Assembly (NCBI GenBank): GCA_029948255.1
Contig: JALIZF010001578.1
Location: forward strand, 1-64,000
DNA: 64,000 nucleotides
DNA from: Telmatactis stephensoni
Taxonomy: Eukaryota; Cnidaria; Anthozoa; Actiniaria; Isophelliidae
Reading direction: 5' to 3'
The position numbers and the translations under genes are program-made. Positions within the stretch are counted from its first letter, which is position 1. Each line of letters begins with the position of its first letter. Under the pieces are notes generated by a model, which was given only the letters and a program-made list of their open reading frames with translations, did no database searches and was not told where the DNA came from. Positions 20,176-31,111 of this stretch are shown piece after piece.

Positions 20176-21673
20176 CAGAATTTACAAATGATAAAAAGGA
20201 AAATTTACAAAGACAATTAGGGATTTACATAGTTTGTAAATGTACCTCGGTTTTGTAAATTTGTTTTTACAAGCAATTGACAAACTGTTTACATATTATT
20301 TACATACTAGCCGTTTCTAATAGAAAGTGAAATGCTGCGAGCAGAAAACAGCTGGTGTATCCACATTAGCAGAACTGTTCCCCTAAAACTCACGAAAGTA
20401 CACCGCTTTGTTTGATATATCAAATGTTTCTTGTCTATCTCAGTCCTGTGCGTTGTGTGACGAACACTGCTAGTTGAACTACAGAACATAATTCTCCAGG
20501 ATCAGTGTCGGACACACACAGTTTAAAATATATTTAGCACCTTGAGTAAAGCAATTTTTCAAACAATCACAAACGGCTAGCGTTGGCAATGATTACAAAA
20601 CTAACTGATTACGACAACACAAGTTTTAGAAATGTACAAATACATTTTATTCAGATATATTGCTTTTTCAAACAATCACAAACAGTATTAGCAATGATTA
20701 TAAAACTAACTGATTAAAGTTTGTTTAGGAAAGGATGTGAATCGCTCCCTGGCAGCTAAAAGAGTGCTTGATAAATATCTGACACATAATTTGCCTTGTA
20801 ATGTATAGAGAAATATGTGGATTTAACTGAACTACTGAGAGTAGTCTGCATAAAGAAAGCAAAATTTCGATTCACTAGAAATTTTAGCGATATCATGTGG
20901 CTTTCTAAAGAGATTTTACCTCTCTGAAGAGAACATTGGAATGCAACTTTATATCGTCTTCTCGTCTTGCTTCGATCGAGCACACAACGGCGATGAAAAA
21001 CTCATAAAAGGACATTGTCTTCCCCGAGAAATATCGCTAAGCAGTTCATGGCCTTGCTGAATACTTCCACGAATACAAAGAAGTGGATTTTGCATAATAA
21101 ATTTGAATAACAATAAAACCTTACTTCAAAACGACAACCAAACATCCAGCTCCTAACTCGCGAAATCGCTTAGTTATGCATTCTGTCGCGTCAGAGCAGT
21201 GATTTACCGCTAGCTGACCATACTGAATTCCAAGCGTATTTTGAATTATAGAAATACCAAGCGTATTTTGATGACGTCACGAATCATCGTTCACTACATC
21301 TACATATCTACCAAAGTTCAAGACCGCAAGCCCATAACAAATGGCCCGGGCCAACTCTGCCGTACGTAAGACAGGAAATCCATCGTTACAAATAGTGTCG
21401 CTGCTCGCTTTGCTCGCAGCAACTATGGAAAAGGGTCAGATTTTCCAGTGTCCCTTGCAAACTGAATACATGCTGTCTCGTGTTTAGGATCAAAATAAAA
21501 ATTCTTAATGATTTATCTTAGGTTTTATTGCTCATTGTTACTTTGGAATACATTCTTATCTTTTTCTAGTGAGGAAATGTTGTAATTAATGAGATGAAGA
21601 AAATGCATCTTCGTCCTGTTTCAATCACGCAAAAACCGGAGTGCCCAAAAATGTTTTTCTTGATTTCAGTAGA
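20176..21673. other. Noncoding gap with a short duplication
   Basis: CAAACAATCACAAACGGCTAG-type sequence at 20555-20608 recurs at 20663-20716 in the same orientation. GCTGCGAGCA (20334) and CTGCTCGC...GCGAGCAGC-type ends near 21402-21422 may bound an element of about 1.1 kb. No gene is seen. Confidence 0.35.
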
Positions 21674-21969
21674 TCAGTAAGGAAGGGATAAATACCGAGA
21701 AGCGAGGCTTTTAGCCATATACATCCCGAGGGCCGTAGGCCCGAGGGATGTATATGGATAAAAGCCGAGCTTCGAGGTATTTATCTGCCTTATTATATGA
21801 TTGAGGAGGTTTTCACACAAAAGCGATTCAAAAAGAAAATCACTAATTAGATCATTGTTACCGAATTCCCAGAAGGAAACCTTAAATAATTGTTTTTCAA
21901 TTCTATTCAGAGAAACACTAACGAACTTCATGATAACACACAAAAGATTTTTTTGTTGAGAAGATTCCA

Positions 21970-22739
21970 TCAGTTAGCTCAATAGTATAGGGGTTAAAAG
22001 CGGGTATAGGAGTGCAGAAAGTCTCGGCTCGAGTATATTAAGGCCTGGGTCAATCGTTAATTACTTAAAATTCGGATAAAAATTATTTTGAAGACATAGA
22101 ACATCTAAAGTCAACTTTTTTCCTCGATAAGTTACTAAACTCGACGTCCTTAATTTTTTGAGGGTACGTTTATGATGTCACGTGACCTGATGACGTCACA
22201 GTGATCAAATATTGTGTTGTAAACTTCAAAGCAAAATGCGGTCGCGGGTATTACTAAAGACTTCAAAGTAACCATGCTTAACTGTGAGCCTGGATGTGCT
22301 TCACAACATACAGCCCGAAAAACTTGTCATCCACTTTACATTGTTGAGTTTTTCCATTTTTACAAGAAATATGTAAAAGTCACGTGACCTGTTTTGGGCT
22401 TTATCTCACTAAAGAAAAACTGTAGTCAGGTTTTCCAGGTTGTTTGTTTGGAAGCACATTAAGGCTCATAGTTAAGCATGGTTACTTTCAAGACTGGGGT
22501 TATACCCACGACCGCATTTTGCTTTGAAGTTTACAATACAATATTTCATCACTGTGACGTCATCAGGTCACGTGACATCTTAAAAGTACCCTAAAAAATT
22601 TAAGGACGTCGAGTTTAGTAACTTATAGAAGAAAAACGTTCATTTAGATGTTCTTTGTCTTCAAAATATTTTTTTATCCAAAATTTATACAATTAGTGAT
22701 TGACCCAGGCCTTAATATACTCGAGGGGTTCGAATCTCC
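21970..22739 (+). pseudogene. tRNA-like sequence split by a foldback element
   Basis: TTAGCTCAATAGTATAGG resembles a pol III A box; the tRNA-like sequence stops at GTCTCGG (22027) and resumes at GGGTTCGAATCTCC (22726-22739), a good B box. The 698 bases between are the foldback element. It is a tRNA-derived part of the repeat family and not a functional tRNA; no convincing anticodon stem was drawn. Confidence 0.55.
22028..22725. mobile_element. 698-bp foldback element inserted in a tRNA-like B box
   Basis: The ends CTCGAGTATATTAAGGCCTG and its exact inverse are followed by arms of about 300 bases each, meeting near 22375. Each arm carries a GTCACGTGACCTGATGACGT-like word. The uninterrupted sequence exists in the sister copy at 23813-23880, where the B box is whole, so the junctions can be read; the target duplication appears to be GG. 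Confidence 0.8.
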
Positions 22740-23094
22740 GACATTTATCAAAGACTTTTTTTCCACCAAAAATCGCTACTTAGTATATCTCTAAGAAAAT
22801 TTCTAAGTCTTGATGTCCACACATAAATCATCTAAGGAAGTATGGAACGAAATTATAAATTCAAGTGATGTATCTAGATAAACGGCCCGGGAATTATAAA
22901 TTCAAGTGATTTATACAGATACATCCCGGAGAAGCTCTATATAAAACCCTTGAATATATAATCATCGTGAATTTAGTGATATAAAGTCCTATGAATAACA
23001 AAGAAAACAGACTCAATCATATAATAAATCTAGTTATTATATGATTGAGTCGGTTTTCTTTGTTATTTGTAGGGCTTTATATCGCGTATTTCCC

Positions 23095-23195
23095 TAGTCA
23101 TTATGAATTCAAGGGCATTATACAGATATTGCCCTCCTACGAGGGCATTATACAGATATTGCCCTCGTACGAGGGCAATATACAGATATTGCCCT
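23095..23195 (+). repeat. 31-bp tandem repeat, three units
   Basis: GAGGGCATTATACAGATATT followed by GCCCTCCTAC, repeated; each junction is palindromic (GCCCTCGTACGAGGGC). Confidence 0.85.
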
Positions 23196-23320
23196 CGCCC
23201 CATACTTCCCTAGGTCATCTTAATTTGGATGTTAGACTTAGAAATTTTCTACTGAGCCCCGAAATCATACGCTAAGTAGCCAATTTTGGTGAAAAAAAAT
23301 CTCTTGAGAAATAACTTTAG

Positions 23321-23392
23321 GAATCGAACCCGAGACCTTCTGCACACCTATACCCGCCTTTAACCTCTATACTACTGAGCTAACTGATGGAA
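23321..23392 (-). pseudogene. tRNA-like sequence, diverged copy
   Basis: The minus strand carries GTTAGCTCAGTAGTATAGAG (A box-like) and GGGTTCGATTCC (B box). It lies in the diverged third copy of the repeat family; probably tRNA-derived repeat DNA. Confidence 0.5.
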
Positions 23393-23812
23393 ACTTATCA
23401 AAAAAAATCGTTTTGTCTGTTATAATAGTGTTCGTTAACTTCACCGTGAATATAATTGAAAAGCAATTGTTTAAGATTTCCTTCTGGGAATTCAGTAACA
23501 ATGATCAGATCGTTAATGTCATTTGGGATTGTTTTAGTGTGAAAACCTCCTCAATCATATAATAAGCCAGTTAATTACCTCGAACCTCGGCTTTTATCCA
23601 TATACATCCCTCGGGCCTACGGCCCTCGGGATGTATATGGCTAAAAGCCTCGGTTCTCGGTAATTAACTCTTACATACATCACTTGAATTTATAATTTCG
23701 TTCCATACTTCCTTAGATGATTTATGTGTGGACATCAAGACTTAGAAATTTTCTTAGAAATATACTAAGTAGCGATTTTTGGTGGAAAAAAATTCTTTGA
23801 TAAATGACGGAG

Positions 23813-23880
23813 ATTCGAACCCGAGACTTTCTGCACTCCTATACCCGCTTTTAACCCCTATACTATTGAGCTAACTGATG
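23813..23880 (-). pseudogene. tRNA-like sequence, uninterrupted copy
   Basis: The minus strand has GTTAGCTCAATAGTATAGGG and, 40 bases on, CTCGGGTTCGAATCTCC. It serves as the empty-site reference for the foldback element at 22028-22725. Confidence 0.55.
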
Positions 23881-24165
23881 GAATCTTCTCAACAAAAAAA
23901 TCTTTTGTGTGTTATCATGAAGTTCGTTAGTGTTTCTCTGAATAGAATTGAAAAACAATTATTTAAGGTTTCCTTCTGGGAGTTCGGTAACAATGATCTA
24001 ATTAGTGATTTTCTTTTTGAATCGCTTTTGTGTGAAAACCTCCTCAATCATATAATAAGGCAGATAAATACCTCGAAGCTCGGCTTTTATCCATATACAT
24101 CCCTCGGGCCTACGGCCCTCGGGATGTATATGGCTAAAAGCCTCGCTTCTCGGTATTTATCCCTT

Positions 24166-24490
24166 CCAAACGGCCCGGGAATTATAAATTCAAGTGATTT
24201 ATACAGATACATCCCGGAGAAGCTCTATATAAAACCCTTGAATATATAATCATCGTGAATTTAGTGATATAAAGTCCTATGAATAACAAAGAAAACAGAC
24301 TCAATCATATAATAAGTGCTATTAGAATCCCTTCCAAACGGCCCGGGAATTATAAATCCAAGTGATTTATACAGATACATCCCGGAGAAGCTCTATATAA
24401 AACCCTTGAATATATAATCATTGTGAATTTAGTGATATAAAGTTCTATGAATAACAAAGAAAACAGACTCAATCATATAATAAGTGCTAT
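24166..24490 (+). repeat. 162-bp tandem duplication
   Basis: Two nearly identical units starting CCCTTCCAAACGGCCCGGGA and ending AATAAGTGCTATTAGAA (24166-24328, 24329-24490). A related copy with the same AACGGCCCGGGAATTATAAA start is at 22885-23030. Confidence 0.85.
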
Positions 24491-25013
24491 TAGAAGGCTT
24501 AGAGAATTTGTAAACCAAGACACTCTTGTGTCTGGTTATAATGCCCTTCTTCGACCACACTTTGAATACTGTTCAGTGGTATGGGATACATTAGGTATTG
24601 GACTTTCTGATCGACTACAGAGACTTCAAAACAGATGCGCTAGGGTAATTATGCGTTGTCCGAATGAGACTGGCCAGTCTGAAATAGCAATGCGTTCGCT
24701 AGGATGGACCACTTTGTCCAAACGTAGAGCTCAAATAAAAGCTGAGCTGTTATTTAAAATATTCCATAATCTGGCACCAAGCAGACTTAGTAGTCTATTT
24801 AGAGACTCATATACAGTATATAGTATATAGTATATAGTATATAGTAATGATTCTTCAAACAAGGTTGCTTTGCCCTTACCAAAAACCGAATTCTTGAAAA
24901 AAAGTTTGAGCTACGATGGTGCCAAATTATGGAATTCACTACCTAGTGATGTACGACATTGTGAATGCCCAGTCTCATTCCACAACAAACGCCTTTCCCT
25001 TGGACTTACATAA
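24486..25013 (+). pseudogene. Non-LTR retrotransposon RT C-terminal fragment
   Basis: The frame AIRRLREFV, YNALLRPHFEYCSVVWDT and LQRLQNRCARVIMRCP is the conserved region after the RT fingers and palm in Jockey/CR1-like ORF2 proteins. A (TATAGTA)n expansion at 24815-24845 ends the first frame, and the protein tail continues in another frame (FLKKSLSYDGAKLWNSLPSD) to TAA at 25011-25013. An AATAAA lies at about 25139. The copy is 5'-truncated and dead. Confidence 0.75.
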
Positions 25014-25944
25014 GTATATATATACCAAGATATTTTTATTATTTGAATTTTATTATATATCATTTTTATTTTTATTTCTTTTTATACACGCCCGTATTGG
25101 AAACCAGCTGTTAATTGTTGAATATGTTAGCGTGTTGAAATAAAGTTTACTACTAATCCTAGTGGTCGATATTTTTTGTGAAATTGTTTCCAGTTCTCGT
25201 CGCACTTTCGAGAATATCGCTTTTTACGGTCGGTATGTTCAAAGCATTTTCCAAGTAGCTGTCTTCAAAGTATTTTCAAAAATTCACCAAATATTTCATT
25301 TGCAGTCAATGTTAATATTTTTAACATAAAATTGACCTATAAAGGAAAATAAATAAATATTGAGCGATTTGTTCGTTAAATGCAAAGCACGCGCTGTGAG
25401 AGCTCCCGATAGAAGCCCTAATTTGGCATTGAAAATTTGAGATTTTTGTAAAATTTGAGGGTGTTCAAAGAATGATCGCTCAAAAATCGAAAAATTGCAT
25501 TTGCTTAAAAGTTTTGCGATTAAAATTTGTCCAGTGAGTTAGTCGTTCTACATGGTAAGTATCAAGTAAATCTGTTGATATGCGAAATATGAGTGGTCGG
25601 ATCTTAGACGTACTGCCTCTTAATTAGCAACTGATTTTCGATAGTTCGTGACTTGTTCGACATGGCCGGGTTAGTCGCGTGACTGTATTAGTGACTGACA
25701 AGAGTAGCATACCCGCTGAGTTAACTGACGAAACACGTCTATACACGGTGCAGTGGACCTTTTGTTATAGTTATGGAAATTAGAAAACACTTTCCATCAC
25801 GGCAAAACACGGCAACAGCTTGTTTTATCTTTGACGCTCAAATTCGATTTCTCATTTGTCTGTGATTGGACGTGGTGATCCTTATGTCTTTATAGAATCT
25901 GTCTTAGAAGGTAGTTTGGTCTTGGATAAGACTGAGACAACGAA
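25014..25944. other. 3' tail of the non-LTR fragment, then upstream region of the 25.9-kb gene
   Basis: To about 25155 this is the retroelement 3' UTR. From about 25700 base composition becomes less AT-rich and leads into the coding exon; this is presumably promoter and 5' UTR. I see no clear TATA box close to the start codon. Confidence 0.35.
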
Positions 25945-27071
25945 ATGCCCGGGATACTGGGATCCTATCGCAGACTGAGACGAAGATTAGTCTACCTTTT
26001 AGCAACTTCGACCATTATTGCTTTTTTCTATCTTCAGAACAAGACTTACTCGTTTAGAAACAGCGGACAGGAGATAAACATTTTTCTGAAGCCTGTGGTG
26101 CTCAGTCAGCGGATATTCTCGGTGTCGAAACACAATTTAAAATGGAACGACACAAATTATGAGAGAATTCGAATGCTACTTGATATCTCTGGTGTCTACA
26201 GACAGCCCAAAGCTGGTAAGTTGGGATACGTAAACGTTCATTTATGGTTCGAGTTATGTGGCACAAATCTTCTCACGATGAAGAAATTTCCTTGTTTTCC
26301 CAATATTCCTCTCTCAAGAAAACTACATCCTAGTCTAGACATGAAAAATCTTGGACAAAATTATGGGAAACGTGTGTTTGGATTTATTATTGCACCACAG
26401 AAAGCGCGGTCTCTTACTTTCCGTCTTCAAGCAAATGGGTCAGCTGAGTTTTGGTTCAGTACAGATGAAAATCCGGCTAACAGTAAGTGTCTTGCGTTGA
26501 AGAATGAGAAATCAACAGAGCTCGTTAGCCAAGAGATGAAGCTCTACGAAGGTAAACTATGTTACTTTGAGATCTTGCACAAAAATGGGGCTTCCAAACA
26601 AAATGACTATTTAATGCTAGAGTGGCGATTTAAGAACAATTACAACTATGAAGCTATCCCGGCGACGAATCTAAAAAGTTATCAAGACGATTGTCACATA
26701 TTTGGTGGCGTGGTTAATGTTCTAAGTTTTACTCCTGTAGGCTTGAAAATGCATGGAAAAACAGGTAATCTAAATACTGAATATTCAAGCATACCAAGAG
26801 ATACCATTTATAAACTACCATTCATTCCTGAAGAAATAATCGAAAATTTATTTCCCGAATGTAAATACAAGCCAGACTATGTGTCCACCCGTACGATCGA
26901 TAGATACGACGCCGAGTGGGAAGTGATTTATTCTTCTATCTATCCACCGGATAATTTTGACACTACAACCTCTTTTGGCTTTAAAAGATTTGGGAATGAC
27001 TTGCTAGAAAAAGAGACAGCTTTCAATGTCGTCGAAAAGGTTCTTAGTCAGTTTCAAAAGAAAGATATCAG
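25945..27071 (+). CDS. Beta-1,4-N-acetylgalactosaminyltransferase-like protein, first coding exon (PA14 domain)
   Basis: ATG at 25945 (context ACGAAATGCCC) opens 375 codons that end at a strong donor, ATCAG|GTAAGT, at 27072, phase 2. Residues 5-15 are basic (RRLRRR) and about 16-31 hydrophobic (LVYLLATSTIIAFFYL): a type II signal anchor of Golgi enzymes. Residues about 140-235 (GFIIAPQKARSLTFRLQANG, AEFWFSTDENP, CYFEILHKNG, DYLMLEWRF) match the PA14 pattern found in the stem of B4GALNT3/4-type transferases, which add GalNAc in beta-1,4 linkage in the Golgi. The catalytic part would lie in later exons that I could not find here. Another PA14 membrane protein is possible, but this is the most host-gene-like CDS in the window. 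Confidence 0.6.
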
Positions 27072-27246
27072 GTAAGTCCAGTTTTGTGCTGTGGTGGCAT
27101 AGAAACCACATTTACGAAATCAATAAAATCACGCTCTATTAGCATAGAATTAGTACCAAAATGTACTTGTCAATTTTCACGCCCATTTCAAGACCGGCAA
27201 TTTACCAATACATTTCTAGGCAAAGCTATGAATTCTATCAATTATA

Positions 27247-28561
27247 GTCCGTTCTGTTAAGGGTAAAAAAGGGTGTGATCGTCACAAATCGCGTACAAGC
27301 ACCAAACGTGGTACAGATATTCCTTTAGGTATACGAAATAATTTCAAAAGGGGTGCCATGAAATTCGAGTATCAGAAAGTGTTTTTAAATACGATAATTT
27401 GTGGCGTTATTCTTGTGTTACATTATGCAAATTAGAAAACTTTAAACGATGAAGATTTAGTGGTTTTTTTTTCTTTTTTGTGGATATTTCTTAGTGGATA
27501 ATGAGATAAATATCTATCAAACAAAATAAGCATTTAAAAATGCCTTAAATACCCTCAAGTGTTTAGCTTACAAAGTGAACTACTTGTAACGGAGGGCCGT
27601 GACTCAAATGCATGATTTCGGCATGAAAATATCACGCTAAACTTCGTTACCACTTCATTAGCCAACTTTAAAGGTAATTTAAGATTGTTACATTAAACCA
27701 GTGAAAACGATGATTCGCCGTAATGCTTTCTGTGGTTTCATTCTGAGCTTTTTTTACAAAATCTTTCAAGCAATTTTCACCGCGAAAAAGGGAAAGAGCG
27801 CAGTACTGAAGCATACATTTGTGAGGCGGAGTGAACTATAAAATATTGTTTTACTCTCGAATCCAACCAAGATGCTTAATAATGTTTAAAAAGACTAACT
27901 AAAATTATATTCTAAATTCGTATAAATCATCTTATTAGGGTTAAATTTTGCTACGTTGAGCACTATCTCTGACAAAATCGAGAACGAATTTTGTTCGTCG
28001 CTTTATCCCCAAATGTACGTACCGCGCTCTTTCGGTTTTCGTGAAAACTACTTGAACGATTTTGTTAAAAAGCTCAGAATGACTTTGTGAAGCAACAGAA
28101 AGCATTATGGCAAAACATCGTTTTCACTAGGTTGAGGTGACATTCTTAAATTAACCATTTAAGTTGGCTAATGCAGCGACAACGAAGTCAGCGTGACATT
28201 TTCTTGCCAAAATCATGCAAATATTTTGAGTCACGGTCCTTCGTGACAATTAGTTTACTTTGAAAGTCGAAACCTGAGGGCGTTTAATGCATTTGTATAT
28301 GCTTTCTTCGCTTAACAGATATGTATCTCATTATCCATGGAGACATATCCACAATAAAAGCAAAAATATGCTTAAATTTGCAATTTTCGAATTTGCATAA
28401 TGTAACGCAAGAATAACGAGAAATTGCCGTGCTCAAAAAATTCTAATACTCGAATTTCGTGGCACCCCTTCTTAAATTGTTTCATATACAACAAGGATCA
28501 TCTGTACGAAATCTGGTGCTTGTACGCTATTTGTCACGATTTTTTCGCTAACAGAACGGAC
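27247..28561. mobile_element. 1.3-kb foldback element with TA duplication
   Basis: The ends GTCCGTTCTGTTA and its inverse are flanked by TA at 27245-27246 and 28562-28563. The arms (about 620 bases each, meeting near 27905) are inverted copies with visible divergence, so it is older than the element at 9386. No ORF. It sits within what should be the first intron of the 25.9-kb gene. Confidence 0.75.
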
Positions 28562-29114
28562 TATTTAGTGAAAGTGGCCGTTTAATCATTTCGTCAGTGT
28601 TGCTAAACAGTCGACTGTTATCGAAGGTAGTATCGGAGGTTGCACTTTTTTTGAAAATTGCTAAAATTTTAGCACCGTCTGAAAAAAAAATCAGCCTTTT
28701 GAGTCCATTTACTGAGTTTCAGAAGAACCAGTTTTTATTATCTGAGATATAGGTGATCAGAGTTTGGTACCTATTAAAGGGGGATTTCAGATATTTTAGA
28801 ACAAACTACAACAACTGCTTCCTCGTTTGGCTTTACAAATTTTTGAATCAGAAGAAGCTAACAATTAATGTAGTTTGAGTAACAGCCGATTCGCAATGGT
28901 TGACTGCACGTTAGTAGCTACACTTCACTTCATAAACTGCACTTCATAAAGCAAAGTTCTGGCCACAACGAACTTTAGAACTAAAAATTCTGTTCATGAA
29001 ACTATTCTTTTACAATACAGTCACTAGAAGTTTATAAAATGCTTTCAGGAATGCTTGCAGTTTCCCTACTACAGTGAATGAGTAATCTTATTTATTACCA
29101 ACTAACCGCTCTTA
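28562..29114. other. Noncoding, probably intronic
   Basis: No exon with matching phase, RNA or repeat recognised. Confidence 0.3.
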
Positions 29115-29235
29115 GGCCCAGTTCAGACGTCGAACTTTTGCCGCGTCGAATCTAATAACATCAAAGAAGGCCGTCTAATTATCCATTGTTTTCAATGCAT
29201 TCGACGCGGCAAAAGTTCGACGTTTGAACTGGGCC
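29115..29235. mobile_element. 121-bp PIF/Harbinger-type MITE
   Basis: TIRs GGCCCAGTTCAGACGTCGAA and inverse form a near-complete stem. TTA at 29112-29114 and 29236-29238 is the 3-bp duplication typical of PIF/Harbinger elements. Confidence 0.8.
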
Positions 29236-29238
29236 TTA

Positions 29239-30079
29239 AGCTTGCTAAAAAATCATTTATCTGTCAATTTATTACCGAGGAATAATATTAGAAATTGACC
29301 GAGTTGCGGCTAAACGTTTCCGTGACTATTCGCACACGTGCAAGAAAAAGTTTATCCGCATCTTCTATTTTTTTTTTTTTTTTGACTGGGTTCGCCATGT
29401 GCACCTTGCTCCCCCGCCGTCTGAATTAACTGGAGTAGGATCTTTATTGTCAAAAGGTTAGCCAAACTTAGGCCCAATTTCTCTCAAGAAAAATTGAAGT
29501 GTTTCCGATGAACATGTAAATAATGCTCACGAAGAAGCCAACGTCATAATTCTGTGCGAAGAACTACATTATGATTTTTAGGGAATACATTAAGTTTTGC
29601 GAGAATATTGTCCGAAGAATAAAGGAAAATTTGCGTATATTTTTTTCCGAAATTGCGCATGCCTCAGCCTTGCTTGTGGGTGCCGAAGCTACGAACCAAG
29701 TACAAGTTGTTATTATCAATTATCATCAGAACCGTTTCCAATAAATTGAGAAAGCTGTGATTGTATAAAATGTTGACGTATATGACACGTCGTTGGTAAG
29801 CAGGGGCAAGATTTCGTAAAAACGTCCGGTTTGCTACCAGAAATTTTGGTCCAAAATCAATGAATTTTCACACGTGCACTGGGGATGTGAACATCGGAAT
29901 AGAAAAAATAATTAAGAAATATCTTTATATATTTAAACTCTGAGTTCACATGTTTTGTTCAAGACGATAAGTGGTCTTTCCAAAAATATGAATTAACCAT
30001 CGGCTGATCCTACTTTGGAAACACACTTCACAGAGAAACATTCTTGAGCATTTCAATATATCAGTAAAATATCATGTAA
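29239..30079. other. Noncoding gap
   Basis: One poly-T tract at 29369-29382; otherwise no recognisable content. Confidence 0.3.
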
Positions 30080-30270
30080 AGGAGGCTGCACGGTCCAGTA
30101 GTCAGAGCGTCGGTCTAAGAATCCGGTGTCCTGTGTTCGAGTCCCCGCTCTTCCCACGTGAGGCTGTATTTGTTCCGGGCTCGCCATGTCCAAATTCAGT
30201 CTCTCAACCATGCTTGTAAATAGCCAACTGGTTTGCCTCCTTGCCAGTTGGATTTCTTAAACAATGCGCT
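30080..30270 (+). mobile_element. tRNA-derived SINE
   Basis: The head has an A box-like GGTCCAGTAGTCAGAGCGT (30092-30110) and a B box GTTCGAGTCCC (30135-30145) at tRNA-like spacing. The body continues with CCGGGCTCGCCATGTCC and TTGCCAGTTGGATTTCTTAA (30241-30260), which I recall from SINE tails of stony corals. The 3' end is not sharp. Confidence 0.65.
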
Positions 30271-30779
30271 CTAGAAGCTAGCAAATTCATTTTTATTTCT
30301 TTAAAACCTAGCCGGAATCTCGCCTAGCTCGTTCGATTAAGTCTTGTGTCAGCCAATATCAGCCATGAAATGTAAGCTCTTAGTCATTATAACAACTGCT
30401 ACGGTGATTATCCAAAGATATAATTTAAAAAGTTGAAATCAGAAAAAAAGTTTTCAAAGACTCGATCCACAGTGAGACTAAGTCTGCTGTCAATAACTCA
30501 TCTACAAGTGTACAGAAAAGTCTGAAAATATAACGGACAGGAAGTTACTTGCAGCTTCAGTCAACTTCGTAGGTCTCGTAGTCTCTTAGGTGTCTCGTAC
30601 TTCTCGTCGTAAGTACCTCACTTGTATCAGTCGTTAGAAATTAGTATTAAACTATATTCACAAACGAAAAGAGGTTAGGTTTCTTTGGACGTGGTAGATA
30701 TGGGCCACCAAATACAAATTAAAACACATGCTCAGGATGCTTTGTAAGCTCTGCTTGAATGAGGCAAGAAGGAAGGGAC
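30271..30779. other. Noncoding gap
   Basis: AT-rich, no gene or element end recognised. Confidence 0.3.
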
Positions 30780-31111
30780 AATGAGCTTTTCTCACCCCTT
30801 GCGTGAAATTTTATATTCTAATCAAACAGGAACACAAATAAATATTTGAAAAAAGCACATCAAAATTAGCAAAACTTGAAATTTTGAGATAGTTTTGATG
30901 AATAGCGCCAAACTAGTTATGGGCAGCCAAAGTTGGTGCTTTCTATAGAAACCCGCTTCGGCCGCCCATAACTTTGGCGCTATTCATCGAAACTACCTCA
31001 AAATTTCAACTTATGCTAGCTTTAGTGTGCTCTTTTTAAATATTATATTTTTGATGCTGTTTTTAATAGATACAAATTAGAATGTCACGCAAGGGGTGAG
31101 AAACGCTCATT
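30780..31111. mobile_element. 332-bp palindromic MITE
   Basis: AATGAGC-TTTCTCACCCCTTG at the left pairs with its inverse at the right end, and the centre holds AATAGCGCCAAACTAGTTAT against its inverse near 30965-31000. No target duplication could be read with confidence. Confidence 0.65.

Larger units (their letters stand above)
21674..24170. repeat. Large imperfect inverted repeat with TATATGATTGAG ends
   Basis: 21680-22875 (minus the 698-bp foldback) is the inverse of about 23665-24170. The two identical 98-residue frames starting MESSQQKNLL, on opposite strands, come from this. Palindromes CGAGGGCCGTAGGCCCGAGG (21728) and CCCTCGGGCCTACGGCCCTC (23609, 24101) sit inside a longer ATACATCCC...GGGATGTAT stem. 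A third, diverged partial copy is at about 23200-23575. Boundaries often coincide with CTCAATCATATAATA. Confidence 0.7.

Noticed and set aside
19864..20220. 118-residue ORF of repeated KIDKQFTNSCY units
   Set aside because: It is a translation of the 33-bp minisatellite (11 codons per unit); another frame is equally open and there is no gene context.
21674..24249. Identical ORFs MESSQQKNLL on opposite strands
   Set aside because: They are the same repeat in both arms of an inverted repeat, run through a tRNA-like flank and a GC palindrome, and show no domain.
30080..30160. Functional tRNA gene
   Set aside because: A and B boxes are present but no acceptor stem closes, and the sequence continues into a SINE-like body.
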